The translations under genes and the position numbers were made by a program. From the NCBI RefSeq assembly GCF_010686725.1, contig NZ_JAAGWZ010000001.1, forward strand, positions 744,001-808,000: a stretch of DNA of 64,000 nucleotides. Reading direction: 5' to 3'. This stretch comes from Galbitalea soli. Its GTDB lineage: Bacteria; Actinomycetota; Actinomycetes; Actinomycetales; Microbacteriaceae. Shown piece by piece: positions 17,685-26,350 of this stretch (positions within the stretch are counted from its first letter, which is position 1; every line of letters starts with the position of its first letter). A model generated the notes under the pieces. That model ran no database searches, was not told where the DNA came from, and saw only the letters and a list, made by a program, of their open reading frames with translations.

Positions 17685-20522
17685 TCATCGAAGGCGCGCC
17701 CGGGCGAGTCGGCCGGACGGGAGCAGCACCCACAGGGGGCGGGTCGCGGCGGGCCACGGCGGCGGGAGCTCGCGCACGCGGGTGAGCATCCGGATGTCGG
17801 CGTGGGAGCAGCCGTCGAACACGACTGTGGACTCCCCCGCCCGATACGCGCTCGCCCACCCACCGAACCACTCGTCCGCGGTGTTCACCGGGGGTGCCTC
17901 CACCGCGGTGTCGGCGAGCACGGCGGCGATGAGCTCTCTCGTCTGCGGCGGTCGGGCCGAGACGACGAGGAGCTTCGGCGTGGTCGCGATCACCACGTCT
18001 GACACGTCGAGCGCCGCCTCCCGCGATGTGACCGGCAGAGCCCGATCGTCAATGAGGGCGAGCTGCACCCGGGCGCCCTGCCACTCCCCGCGTCCCGGCG
18101 GAGCGTCAGCGAGGTGGAGCGCGGCGGTGCCCCCGGCGAGGACGTAGTCGCTGCGCCCGGGCATCCGCAACAGCAGGCGCGTGCCCGCGACGCTGCCGAC
18201 CCCGTGGGCATCGGACGGGATTCGCTGCATCGTCGCCACCGTGACGATCCCGCGGGACGGACCCTCGCGCAGCACCCGGATCAGGCGGTCGACCAGCTCG
18301 CCGCGGTACTCGATCGGGCAGGCCGCGATGGCGGCGTCGACATCGTCGGCGAGCAGCAGGGTCGACCGCTCGGGAGACCCCGGAGATGTCTCCGCGACGT
18401 CAGCCGAGCTCTCCGGAACACGCACGGGGTCGTCATCCAACGCCCACGTCACCGCATCCCACAGCGTGGAGTAGTCGGCGCCCACCCTGACGACGCGCAC
18501 CCCCGGGGATCCCGCAGCCACCGCGGCGAGCAGCTCGGATTTGCCGGAACCGTGCGCGCCCAGCACCAACAGCGGCCCCATGCCGCTCGGGTCGTAGCAG
18601 GCGGTGCGCTGGGTCTGCTCCTCCGGCAGGTCGAGGAGTCCGATCGGGATTCCGGGCCTCGACGGCGGGGGAAGATCGCCCAGCGCGATCCGCGCCGGCA
18701 GCGGAGGGCACCATGGCCTGCGGGGCGGCGGTGCCGCGGACGCCGGAACTCTCGCCGCCGCGATGTCGGTGTCGGCAGACAAACCGAACTGAACGAGGGC
18801 CATCTCGCCCCCGATGACCCCCACGACGCCGAGTCCCTTCCGGCTCGGCCGGATCTCGGCGGCGTGGGTGTCGCCGATCACGGCGACGCTGTCGGCGGCG
18901 CTCGCCACGCGCAGGCACACCCGCAGCGGGGCGTTCGCGAACACCGCCTCCCGGATCACCCCCGCCGGACGCTGCGTGCACAGAATGAGATGGATGCCCA
19001 GCGATCGGCCGCGGGCGGCGATGTCGGAGAACAGCGCGTGCAGCTCCGGATCAGCGGCAGCGAGCGCCGCGTACTCATCGACGACGACCACGAGTCGCGG
19101 AAATGGCAGCCCGCCCGCTGCCTGATCGAGGGATCGGAGGCCGTGGGCGGCGAGCTCCGCCTCGCGATGCCGGAGTTCTGCGCCCAGGCTCGCGAGCGCG
19201 CGACGACACTCCTCCGCGTCGAGATCGGTGATCACGCCCACGCAGTGCGGGAGATCGCGGATCGCGTCGAACGTGGCGCCTCCCTTGAAGTCGACGCCGA
19301 GGAAGGTCACCTGCTGTGGACTCCGACCGCGCAGCATCGCCAGGATCCAGGTGATGAGGAACTCGCTCTTGCCGCTGCCCGTCGTGCCGCCCACGATCGC
19401 GTGCGGTCCATCGGAGACGAGGTCGACGACCGTCGGCCCCGAGGCGCTCACACCGACCACCGCGGCGAGGTCGGTCTCCGAACCGACGGAATCCGCGAGC
19501 GCGGCGAGCGCGGCGAAGCCCACCGCCGGAGGCAGCGCATCGACACCGTGCCGAACGGACTCGATCTGCGCGCGCTGCGCGAGAAGTTGGGCCGCTGCCC
19601 GGCTCTCCTCCTCGCCGAGCAACTGAAGCCGTAGCGGGAGCGGAGCGACCATCTCCCCCGCAGGGACGTCGCCATCGTGGCGCAGCACGGTGGCGTCGCC
19701 GCCCGCGCTGCAGGCCACAACCGTGCGGACGGTTCTGCTCACGACGGCGTCGGGCGGTACCGTCGTCACGACGACCTCACTGCCGTCGTGCCGGAATCGC
19801 ACCTCGTGCGTCGTGCCCCGCGAGGGCGAGTGCGGCAGGTGCAGGGCCCACTCCCAGCCGTGCCGGGGCAGCTCGATGCTCCACGACGCGGGCGACAGTG
19901 CGATCGCGAGCTGGACGACCACCGCCCGCGCCACCGCCACCGCCGCGATGCCATCGCCCACGACCGCGATCCCCCCGCGCGCGTCGACGCTGAACGGCGC
20001 ACCCTGCAGCACCGCGGCGTGTTCGACGAGACGCTGCAACTCGGCCGCGACGGGCGCTGCCTCACGGGACGAGAGGGACGCGCTCGCGTAGTCGAGTGCG
20101 CTCCGCGCGGCGGCCGTGCCGAGCCGCACCGGTAGCGGTCGTGCCGCGTCACCCGTCCACCGTTCGGGATCGTGCCCCACCCGCCGCAGGAGCTCGCGCA
20201 CGGTCGGTTCCGCTCGCTCCCGCCCCCGACGCTCGTCATCGTGTGCCTCGTCGATGGCGCGCTCGACCTCAGCGCATTCGGCGCGGAATCGCTCGTGCTC
20301 CCGCCGTCGCTGGGAGCGGCCGCGCAGCCGATCGTCACCGACGCTCGCGACGGCCAGGAGGGGCCCCAGCGCGGCGAACGCGAGGGTGAACACGGACCGC
20401 GTCAGCATCCAGAGCGCGATCGCCACGACGACGGGTGCGACCGTCGCCAGGATCGGGAAGCCGCGCGGCGGTGAGGTGGCGGGCGGTACCGGGTGGTCGA
20501 GTCGGACGGGACGGGCGGGCAC
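17685..20522 (-). CDS. FtsK/SpoIIIE (EccC-like) membrane ATPase
   Basis: 945 aa from GTG 20522. Two membrane helices lie at about residues 22-60, then a cytoplasmic part with two RecA-like ATPase domains. The first has GGTTGSGKSEF (about 375), FLGVDFKGGATF and Walker B LVVVVDEYAAL, plus LILCTQRPAGVI. The second has GAHGSGKSEL (about 655) and a shorter, altered Walker B LLLADDVDAA. This is the membrane-plus-tandem-ATPase layout of EccC/YukB type VII secretion motors, with two rather than three ATPase domains. No WXG100 gene or other ESX component is nearby. It is the last gene of the nine-gene operon, 91 nt after the zinc-ribbon/FHA gene. Confidence 0.85.
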   Translation of the reverse strand: MPARPVRLDHPVPPATSPPRGFPILATVAPVVVAIALWMLTRSVFTLAFAALGPLLAVASVGDDRLRGRSQRRREHERFRAECAEVERAIDEAHDDERRGRERAEPTVRELLRRVGHDPERWTGDAARPLPVRLGTAAARSALDYASASLSSREAAPVAAELQRLVEHAAVLQGAPFSVDARGGIAVVGDGIAAVAVARAVVVQLAIALSPASWSIELPRHGWEWALHLPHSPSRGTTHEVRFRHDGSEVVVTTVPPDAVVSRTVRTVVACSAGGDATVLRHDGDVPAGEMVAPLPLRLQLLGEEESRAAAQLLAQRAQIESVRHGVDALPPAVGFAALAALADSVGSETDLAAVVGVSASGPTVVDLVSDGPHAIVGGTTGSGKSEFLITWILAMLRGRSPQQVTFLGVDFKGGATFDAIRDLPHCVGVITDLDAEECRRALASLGAELRHREAELAAHGLRSLDQAAGGLPFPRLVVVVDEYAALAAADPELHALFSDIAARGRSLGIHLILCTQRPAGVIREAVFANAPLRVCLRVASAADSVAVIGDTHAAEIRPSRKGLGVVGVIGGEMALVQFGLSADTDIAAARVPASAAPPPRRPWCPPLPARIALGDLPPPSRPGIPIGLLDLPEEQTQRTACYDPSGMGPLLVLGAHGSGKSELLAAVAAGSPGVRVVRVGADYSTLWDAVTWALDDDPVRVPESSADVAETSPGSPERSTLLLADDVDAAIAACPIEYRGELVDRLIRVLREGPSRGIVTVATMQRIPSDAHGVGSVAGTRLLLRMPGRSDYVLAGGTAALHLADAPPGRGEWQGARVQLALIDDRALPVTSREAALDVSDVVIATTPKLLVVSARPPQTRELIAAVLADTAVEAPPVNTADEWFGGWASAYRAGESTVVFDGCSHADIRMLTRVRELPPPWPAATRPLWVLLPSGRLARARLR

Positions 20523-20613
20523 GTCACCATTGCAGCCCGGGGCGGGAGGTCATCCGGCTGGTTCACGGCTCCCTGTGGAGAACTACCGCACCCAGTCGGC
20601 TGGGGAGGAGCCG
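20523..20613. other. 91-bp gap inside the nine-gene operon
   Basis: The largest internal gap of the operon. I see no hairpin and no strong ribosome binding site ahead of GTG 20522; an internal promoter is possible but not evident. Confidence 0.3.
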
Positions 20614-21597
20614 TCAGCTGATGATGAAGAACTGCTCGGCGATGTCGACGCGGGTTCCGCGCACGATCCGATAGCGCCGACCGGCCGCGAGACGCCGTGG
20701 TGCCGCACCCGGCTCACGCAACACCGAACCGTTGCCCGAGTACCGGTCGCTCACCCAGAACGATCCGGCCTCCTGGCCGAACTCGAGGTGGGTCTTCGAG
20801 ACGGACTTGCCGGGGTCGCGGATCACGACGAGGTGATCGTAGTACTCGCCCGGCTGCGGAGTCGGGTTGCGGCCGATGAGTCCCGAGCCGAACACGCTGA
20901 TGCTCTCACCGGTGCTGAACTGCAGGATGAACCGCTCCCCCTGCTCCCGGCGCGGCACGATCAGCGTCTGTTCGATGTCTCCGACCGGCCCGGTACCGCC
21001 ATCGCTGTGCTCGAGACGCGGTGCCGTGTGGCCGACCGGTTCGTCGACGACCGGCGGCGCGAAGGCCGACGGCGCAGGGGCGGCGGCGAACGGGGAGACG
21101 AGAGAGTCGAGCGGCGGAAGCGGGTCGCGGTGCTCCGGCACGTCGACCGGCGTCGGGGCGCCCGGTTCGTCCTCGCCCCAGCGCAGCACGGCGGGCTTCG
21201 CCCCGGCGATCAACTGGGAGTTCGGCCGCGGCAGCGGGTCGATGGCGCGGGTGTCACCGGGCGACGGCGGAGAGGACAGCGGGAAAGGGGCCGAGTCGCC
21301 CAGCACGGACGGCGGCTTCAGCGCGGGGGGCGCGATCGGCGCGCCCTCCGGCGGGTGCGGCATCACCGCGGGCGCGGCCACCGCGGGCCGGGGTGGCGAC
21401 GGCACCTCGAGCACTGGCGGCGACGGCACAGAGGGAGCGGGCGATGAGGGAACCGAGCGCGAGAGCGCGGGGGGCGCATCCGCCGTCTCGTCGCTGCCGG
21501 CCTGGATCGAGATGGTCCGAGCGCTCACGGCACGGCCGCACTCCCCGCAGAACATGGCCCCCTCGGGCAGGGCCGTGCCGCAGACCTCGCAGTTCAC
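20614..21597 (-). CDS. Zinc-ribbon plus FHA domain protein
   Basis: 327 aa from GTG 21597, with GAGGAGG eight nt upstream. The N-terminus is a treble-cleft zinc ribbon (CEVC and CGEC pairs within the first 20 residues). A roughly 190-residue Pro/Ser/Ala-rich linker follows, then a C-terminal FHA domain (about 218-318) with IGRNP, SVSKTH and GNGS, the phosphothreonine-reading residues. A Thr (about 211) in EQTLIVPRRE sits immediately before the FHA domain, resembling the DDTV-P-R motifs of the other FHA protein in this operon. Inferred role: cytoplasmic adaptor that docks phosphorylated partners. Confidence 0.85.
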   Translation of the reverse strand: MNCEVCGTALPEGAMFCGECGRAVSARTISIQAGSDETADAPPALSRSVPSSPAPSVPSPPVLEVPSPPRPAVAAPAVMPHPPEGAPIAPPALKPPSVLGDSAPFPLSSPPSPGDTRAIDPLPRPNSQLIAGAKPAVLRWGEDEPGAPTPVDVPEHRDPLPPLDSLVSPFAAAPAPSAFAPPVVDEPVGHTAPRLEHSDGGTGPVGDIEQTLIVPRREQGERFILQFSTGESISVFGSGLIGRNPTPQPGEYYDHLVVIRDPGKSVSKTHLEFGQEAGSFWVSDRYSGNGSVLREPGAAPRRLAAGRRYRIVRGTRVDIAEQFFIIS

Positions 21598-21634
21598 GAC
21601 GGGCGCCTCCTCGATGTGCTCATGGTTTTTGTCA

Positions 21635-23917
21635 CTATAACTTCCTGAGCGACCGCAGCGAGACGCGCGCACGGAAGCGCTGCCAACGGGAGCGCCCACG
21701 GTCGAGCGACGCGCTGAGCTCGCGAACGGATGACCACACCAACGCCACCTCGTCATCCCCCGGTTCCCCCGGCGCGAAGACCGCGCGGTCGGCCACCGTT
21801 GCGAGCACGGCGGTACGGGTGCCTCCGACGGCCTGTGCGACCTCGGTGCGCGTCGCGGCGGCCGGCGGCTGGATTCCGTGGTCGAGCACCCGATCCTCGA
21901 ACTCCTGCCAACCGCCGCTGATCCGCTGCACCGCGGTGCCGCGGAGCCGACGCCGGCGCCGACGGGTGAGCTTGGCCACGATGATGGCGAGGAACGGCGA
22001 CGCGATGACGAGGAGTCCTACGAGCACCCAGCCCGAGATCTGCGCGATGAGCAGCACGAGGGCCAGCACCGGGTCGTCCTGCGGCGGATTCTGCTGCTGG
22101 GTGTCGGGGGCGGGAGCCGAGTCGAGCGGGTTGGTGTCGGTCGTGACCGGGGGCACCACGCTCTGCGGTCGCGCCACGGTGTTCGGGTCCTTCGGCGGCT
22201 CGGGTGGGATCGGGCGCACCGGCGGGTTGGGGTCGATCGTGACCCAGCCGTACTGCGCCGTGTCGACCTCGATCCAGGCCGAGATATCGCGTCCGCGGAG
22301 CTGGATCGTGCCGCTCCCCGCGGACTCCGGCACGAAGCCCATGACGACCCGGGAGGGGAAGCCCAGCTCGCGCGCCATCAGGGCGGCGGCGACGGAGTAC
22401 TGCTCGGCGTCGCCGATCATCCGCTGATCGGTCAGCAGTTCGTTGATGCGGTCGACGCCGTGGCCGGAGCGACTCGCCGGCTGGGCCGGGTCGACGCCGT
22501 GGCTGATGTAGCCGTTCTTGCGCAGGCCGGCGATGGCGGCGACGAGCTTGTTGCCCTGGCCGTCGATGCCGTCGGTGTAGGAGGAGAGCACGCTCCCGAG
22601 CTCCGCGGGGACGGCCCCCAACGCCGGGACGGTGGCCGTGCCGGGATCGGCGGACGCGAGCTGGGCGTCGGAGGGTTGAGCGGGCTCCAGCGCGGTGAGA
22701 TCGTAGCTGTCGCCCGTCGCGAGGCCGCCCACGACGGCGGCCGTGCCCGTGGTCCCGTTGTAGAAGAACGAGTCGCGGAGTCCCGCGGAGGCGCCCTCGA
22801 AGGTGACGTTCTCCAGGTCGCCGACGGTGGGCATCCACACGCCGCTGTACGCCTGCACCTGCACGTGGACGGACACCCGCTTGCCGGTCACCCCGGCCTG
22901 GTCGAAGAGGTAGGGCACGCGCGTGAACGACCCGCTCGAACCGTCGACGGCCGCGCTGCCCACCGAGTAGACGATGCCGTCGTAGCTGTCGAGGGTGGCG
23001 ATGCGCACGCGCGCCCCGCTCGGCAGGCCCTGCGCGGTGAGCATCACGGAGTCGACATCGGGTTGCTGCCAGTAGCTCCGGAAGCCGCTCAGCGGGGAGA
23101 CGTAGTCGCGTGGTTCGAAGGGCTGTTCCACGCTCGTGCGAACGACGTCTCGCGCACCCGCCGGCGGCAGGAGGCGGGAGGCGCCGACCGCGGTGACGCC
23201 CGCGAGCAGCAGGATCACGCCGGCCCCGGCGACCGTGCGCACGGCGACGAACCGCGTGTCGGACCGCGCCTCGATCCGCGTGATGTTCGAGTCGCGAAGC
23301 TGGGTGGCCAAGGCCCGGATGGCGCGCCGACGCCGGTACACCCGGTGCCAGATGATCGCGAAGAGCGTCGCCGCGAAGAGCCCCAGCGAGAGTGCCACCG
23401 GCCAGGTGGCGGTGGTGGGACCGAAGGCGATCGCGGCGATGAACAGCACAACCGGCCCGAGGACGGCCAGCTCGCCGAAGCGGGCGCGGAGCGCGGTGGA
23501 GAGCGACACGACCGTCAGCACGAGGATGAGCGCGAAGAACGGCACGAGCAGTGCCTCGTACTGGCCCACGGGAAGGGTGATGGTGACGAGCTGCTTCCAG
23601 CCCAGCGCGACGCCGGTGGCGAGATCGCGAAGGCCGTCCAGGGACGGGATCACGCCGTTCACCGCCTTCGCGGGCACGGCGACCGGCACCCCGAGCACCA
23701 CGAACGCGACGATGGTCGCCAGCGCGACGACCGGGGCCGTCCAGCGATAGATCGCCCCGAACACGGCGACGAGCGATCCCGACAGCACCGCCGCCACCAC
23801 CATGATGACGAGACCCGTGCTGCGATAGATGGGCCACAGCGCGGTCGCCGCGATCGCCATCGCGAGCCAGAGCAGCAGCGTGTTGGCCGCGATGAACCCC
23901 GGTCCCGGACGACGCAT
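21635..23917 (-). CDS. Transglutaminase-fold membrane protein with catalytic Cys and His lost
   Basis: 760 aa from ATG 23917 (TGATG overlap with the DUF58 stop). Several N-terminal helices (about 8-205, TgpA-like), an extracytoplasmic part with a transglutaminase-like core, one helix at about 620-645 and a cytoplasmic DUF4129-like tail. Active members read G-x-C-E-Q-Y/F and H-A-W. Here these positions are Ala504 (GDAEQYS) and Ser546 (ISAWIEV). Asp562 (TIDPNP) is kept. The spacing 504-546-562 is that of the Cys-His-Asp triad, so the fold is kept while the chemistry is gone. Likely a structural or binding pseudoenzyme working with MoxR and DUF58. Confidence 0.88.
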   Translation of the reverse strand: MRRPGPGFIAANTLLLWLAMAIAATALWPIYRSTGLVIMVVAAVLSGSLVAVFGAIYRWTAPVVALATIVAFVVLGVPVAVPAKAVNGVIPSLDGLRDLATGVALGWKQLVTITLPVGQYEALLVPFFALILVLTVVSLSTALRARFGELAVLGPVVLFIAAIAFGPTTATWPVALSLGLFAATLFAIIWHRVYRRRRAIRALATQLRDSNITRIEARSDTRFVAVRTVAGAGVILLLAGVTAVGASRLLPPAGARDVVRTSVEQPFEPRDYVSPLSGFRSYWQQPDVDSVMLTAQGLPSGARVRIATLDSYDGIVYSVGSAAVDGSSGSFTRVPYLFDQAGVTGKRVSVHVQVQAYSGVWMPTVGDLENVTFEGASAGLRDSFFYNGTTGTAAVVGGLATGDSYDLTALEPAQPSDAQLASADPGTATVPALGAVPAELGSVLSSYTDGIDGQGNKLVAAIAGLRKNGYISHGVDPAQPASRSGHGVDRINELLTDQRMIGDAEQYSVAAALMARELGFPSRVVMGFVPESAGSGTIQLRGRDISAWIEVDTAQYGWVTIDPNPPVRPIPPEPPKDPNTVARPQSVVPPVTTDTNPLDSAPAPDTQQQNPPQDDPVLALVLLIAQISGWVLVGLLVIASPFLAIIVAKLTRRRRRRLRGTAVQRISGGWQEFEDRVLDHGIQPPAAATRTEVAQAVGGTRTAVLATVADRAVFAPGEPGDDEVALVWSSVRELSASLDRGRSRWQRFRARVSLRSLRKL

Positions 23918-25374
23918 CAGGCCGCCGCCGATCGGGCGAGCGACTTCTGCAGGTCTTCGAGATAGCCGATGGTGAGGATGCTCAGCCCTGCCACCCGACG
24001 GAATCCCGGGATGCTCTCCGGGTCGCACACCACCGCGACGACCTCGACCCCGACGGGGAACTTGGTGGACGCCGATCTCAGCTCGGACGCCGTGACGCCC
24101 GAACCGCACACGAGGAAGGCGACGGAGATCCCGGCGACCTGCTCCCCCGCGACGCGCGCGACGTCGGCGATCGCGAGGGCAGTGGGGGCGCTCTCCACGA
24201 CCGCGAGGTCGTCGAGGAGCCTCGCGCGGGTGACCGTCGAGAGCGGCCGAACCGCGAGCAGCTTGCGCTTGGCGAACTCGGGCGTCGTCTCGCTCACGAG
24301 CACCGACACGGTTCGCGCGTCGCGGATCGCGCGGATGCCCAGCGAGCCCGCGACGCTGACCGCGAGTTCGAACTCCTCGTCGTTCGCGTAGTCCCCGGTC
24401 GCGAGGCTGAGGGCGACGACGAGGTGACTGCGCCGGGTCTCCTCGAACTGGCGCACCATGTAGCGGCCGGTCTTGGCGGAGGACCGCCAGTGGATGTAGC
24501 GCCGTTCATCCCCCGGCTGGTACTCGCGCAGCGCATGGAACGACACGTCGCTGTTGGTCAGGTCGCGCGTGGGATTGCCCTCGAGGTCGTGCACGAACCC
24601 CGTGCTCGTCGAGGGGATCGCGATGGTCTTCGGGTGCACGAAGAGCGAGCGCTCCTCCGTCCACACGAGTTCGCGGCGCACGAGCCCGATGGGGTCGGCG
24701 CGGATGGTGCGCACCGGCCCGACCGGCACGATGCCGCGACGGGCGGTCGGGATGGCGAACTCGTGGATGAACACCGCCTCCTTGCGCAGGTTGGGCAGCA
24801 CGACCTCGGCGAGCCCCGCGCCGATCGGGATCTCGATGGTGGAGCCGAGCACGCGCCGCGAGCGCGGGTTGACGACCGTGACCTGCCCCGACGCACCCTC
24901 GCCAACGACGACGCGGGAGTGCGGCACACGCAGCTCGATCGTGATCGGGCTCCGACCCACGAGGTAGATCGCCGCCACCACGGCGATGACGAGCCCCGCC
25001 CAGGCGACGAGCACGAGTTCCATCCAGCCGAGACCGTATCCCGCCACGAAGGCGGCGGGGACGACCACGATCATCGCCCAGCCCAACGGAGTGAGCACAT
25101 TGGAGATCCTGCCCGCGACGCGAGCGAGCGCCCGCCCGGCGACGCCCGACAGCCGCACGACCTCGACGACGAGGTCGGCGACGGGGCCGGTGCGCGTTCC
25201 GACGATCCGGGTGCGCGCGTTCGTGAGGCCCTGCGTCTCGGTCGAGAGGGTGGATTCCGATCGGGCCGCCCCGCGCGCGCTCGTGCGCGAGGCGGTGCGT
25301 GACGCCGCTCTCGTCGAGGTGCGGCCGGATGCCCGTCCCCGTCGGCCGCGCGCGGTGCTCTCGCGGTTCGTCAC
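23917..25374 (-). CDS. DUF58 domain protein
   Basis: 485 aa. An Arg/Ser/Thr/Ala-rich N-terminus of about 75 residues, two membrane helices (about 95-140), a beta-rich part, then the DUF58 signature LREYQPGDERRYIHWRSSAK and a VWA-like C-terminal region. DUF58 proteins are encoded next to MoxR AAA ATPases and are thought to be their clients or adaptors. The start overlaps the moxR stop by four nt (ATGA), and the stop overlaps the next gene by one base. Confidence 0.9.
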   Translation of the reverse strand: MTNRESTARGRRGRASGRTSTRAASRTASRTSARGAARSESTLSTETQGLTNARTRIVGTRTGPVADLVVEVVRLSGVAGRALARVAGRISNVLTPLGWAMIVVVPAAFVAGYGLGWMELVLVAWAGLVIAVVAAIYLVGRSPITIELRVPHSRVVVGEGASGQVTVVNPRSRRVLGSTIEIPIGAGLAEVVLPNLRKEAVFIHEFAIPTARRGIVPVGPVRTIRADPIGLVRRELVWTEERSLFVHPKTIAIPSTSTGFVHDLEGNPTRDLTNSDVSFHALREYQPGDERRYIHWRSSAKTGRYMVRQFEETRRSHLVVALSLATGDYANDEEFELAVSVAGSLGIRAIRDARTVSVLVSETTPEFAKRKLLAVRPLSTVTRARLLDDLAVVESAPTALAIADVARVAGEQVAGISVAFLVCGSGVTASELRSASTKFPVGVEVVAVVCDPESIPGFRRVAGLSILTIGYLEDLQKSLARSAAA

Positions 25375-26342
25375 ACGGCTTGCCGATCGCTCGGCGGCGC
25401 GGTCTCGATGAGGAGCTGGCCGATGACGCTCGATCCCGTCACCCCGTCGAACTCCGCCTCCGGATCGAGCAGCAGGCGGTGGGCGAGCACGGGCTCGGCC
25501 AGGATCTTGATGTCGTCGGGGATCACGTAGTGACGCCCGTTCGCCGCCGCGAGGGTCTTCGCCGTTCGGATGAGCGCGAGAGCGCCGCGCACGCTGACGC
25601 CGAGCCGCACCTCCACGGCGGACCGCGTCGCGTCGATGAGCCGGGAGACGTAGTCGTTGATCGAGGGGTCGACGTGCACCGTGCGCGCCTGTTCGGAGAG
25701 TGCGATGACCTCTGCGGCGCTCACCACCGGCGGCACGACGGTCTCGTGCGCCTTCACGGCGGATCCCTCGAGAATGCGCAGCGTCGAGGTGTGATCGGGG
25801 TAGCCGATCGAGGCCTTCATGAGGAAGCGGTCGAGCTGCGCCTCGGGCAGACGGTAGGTGCCCGCCTGCTCGATGGGGTTCTGGGTCGCGATCACCATGA
25901 ACGGTCGGGCGACCTCGTGCGAGATCCCGTCGACCGTCACCCGGGTCTCCTCCATCACCTCCAGCAGAGCGGCCTGCGTCTTGGGGCTGGCTCGGTTGAT
26001 CTCGTCGGCCAGCACGATGTTCGCGAAGATCGGGCCGGCGTGAAACTCGAACTCGTTGCTGCGCTGGTCGAAGATGCTCACGCCGGTGATGTCGCCCGGG
26101 AGCAGATCGGGCGTGAACTGCACGCGGCTGCTCGTGCCGCGCACGCTCTGCGCCATCGCGCGCGCCAGCGAGGTCTTGCCCGTTCCCGGGAAGTCCTCGA
26201 GGAGGAGGTGGCCCTCGCTCAGCAGGGCGGTGAATCCGAGCCGGATCACGAAGGTCTTGCCCAGCAGCACCTGGTCGACGTTCGCGACGAGACGGTTGAA
26301 CGTCTCCGAGAACGCAGCGGCCTGCTCCGGTGTCATCGTCAT
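25371..26342 (-). CDS. MoxR-family AAA+ ATPase
   Basis: 323 aa from ATG 26342. A second ATG at 26336 has better spacing to AAGGA. Motifs: Walker A EDFPGTGKTSLA (about 47-58), Walker B VLADEINRASPKTQAALLEVMEE, sensor 1 ATQNPIEQAGTYRLPEAQLDRF, and the C-terminal lid with VRGALALIRTAK. MoxR ATPases act as chaperones that mature or activate specific protein complexes. It lies between the giant surface protein (eight nt upstream) and DUF58, suggesting that one of these is its client. Confidence 0.95.
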   Translation of the reverse strand: MTMTPEQAAAFSETFNRLVANVDQVLLGKTFVIRLGFTALLSEGHLLLEDFPGTGKTSLARAMAQSVRGTSSRVQFTPDLLPGDITGVSIFDQRSNEFEFHAGPIFANIVLADEINRASPKTQAALLEVMEETRVTVDGISHEVARPFMVIATQNPIEQAGTYRLPEAQLDRFLMKASIGYPDHTSTLRILEGSAVKAHETVVPPVVSAAEVIALSEQARTVHVDPSINDYVSRLIDATRSAVEVRLGVSVRGALALIRTAKTLAAANGRHYVIPDDIKILAEPVLAHRLLLDPEAEFDGVTGSSVIGQLLIETAPPSDRQAV

Positions 26343-26350
26343 GGGTTCCT

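Noticed and set aside
17685-20522. Calling the operon a type VII secretion (ESX) locus
   Set aside because: Only an EccC-like ATPase is present; no WXG100, EccB/D/E or mycosin gene is seen.
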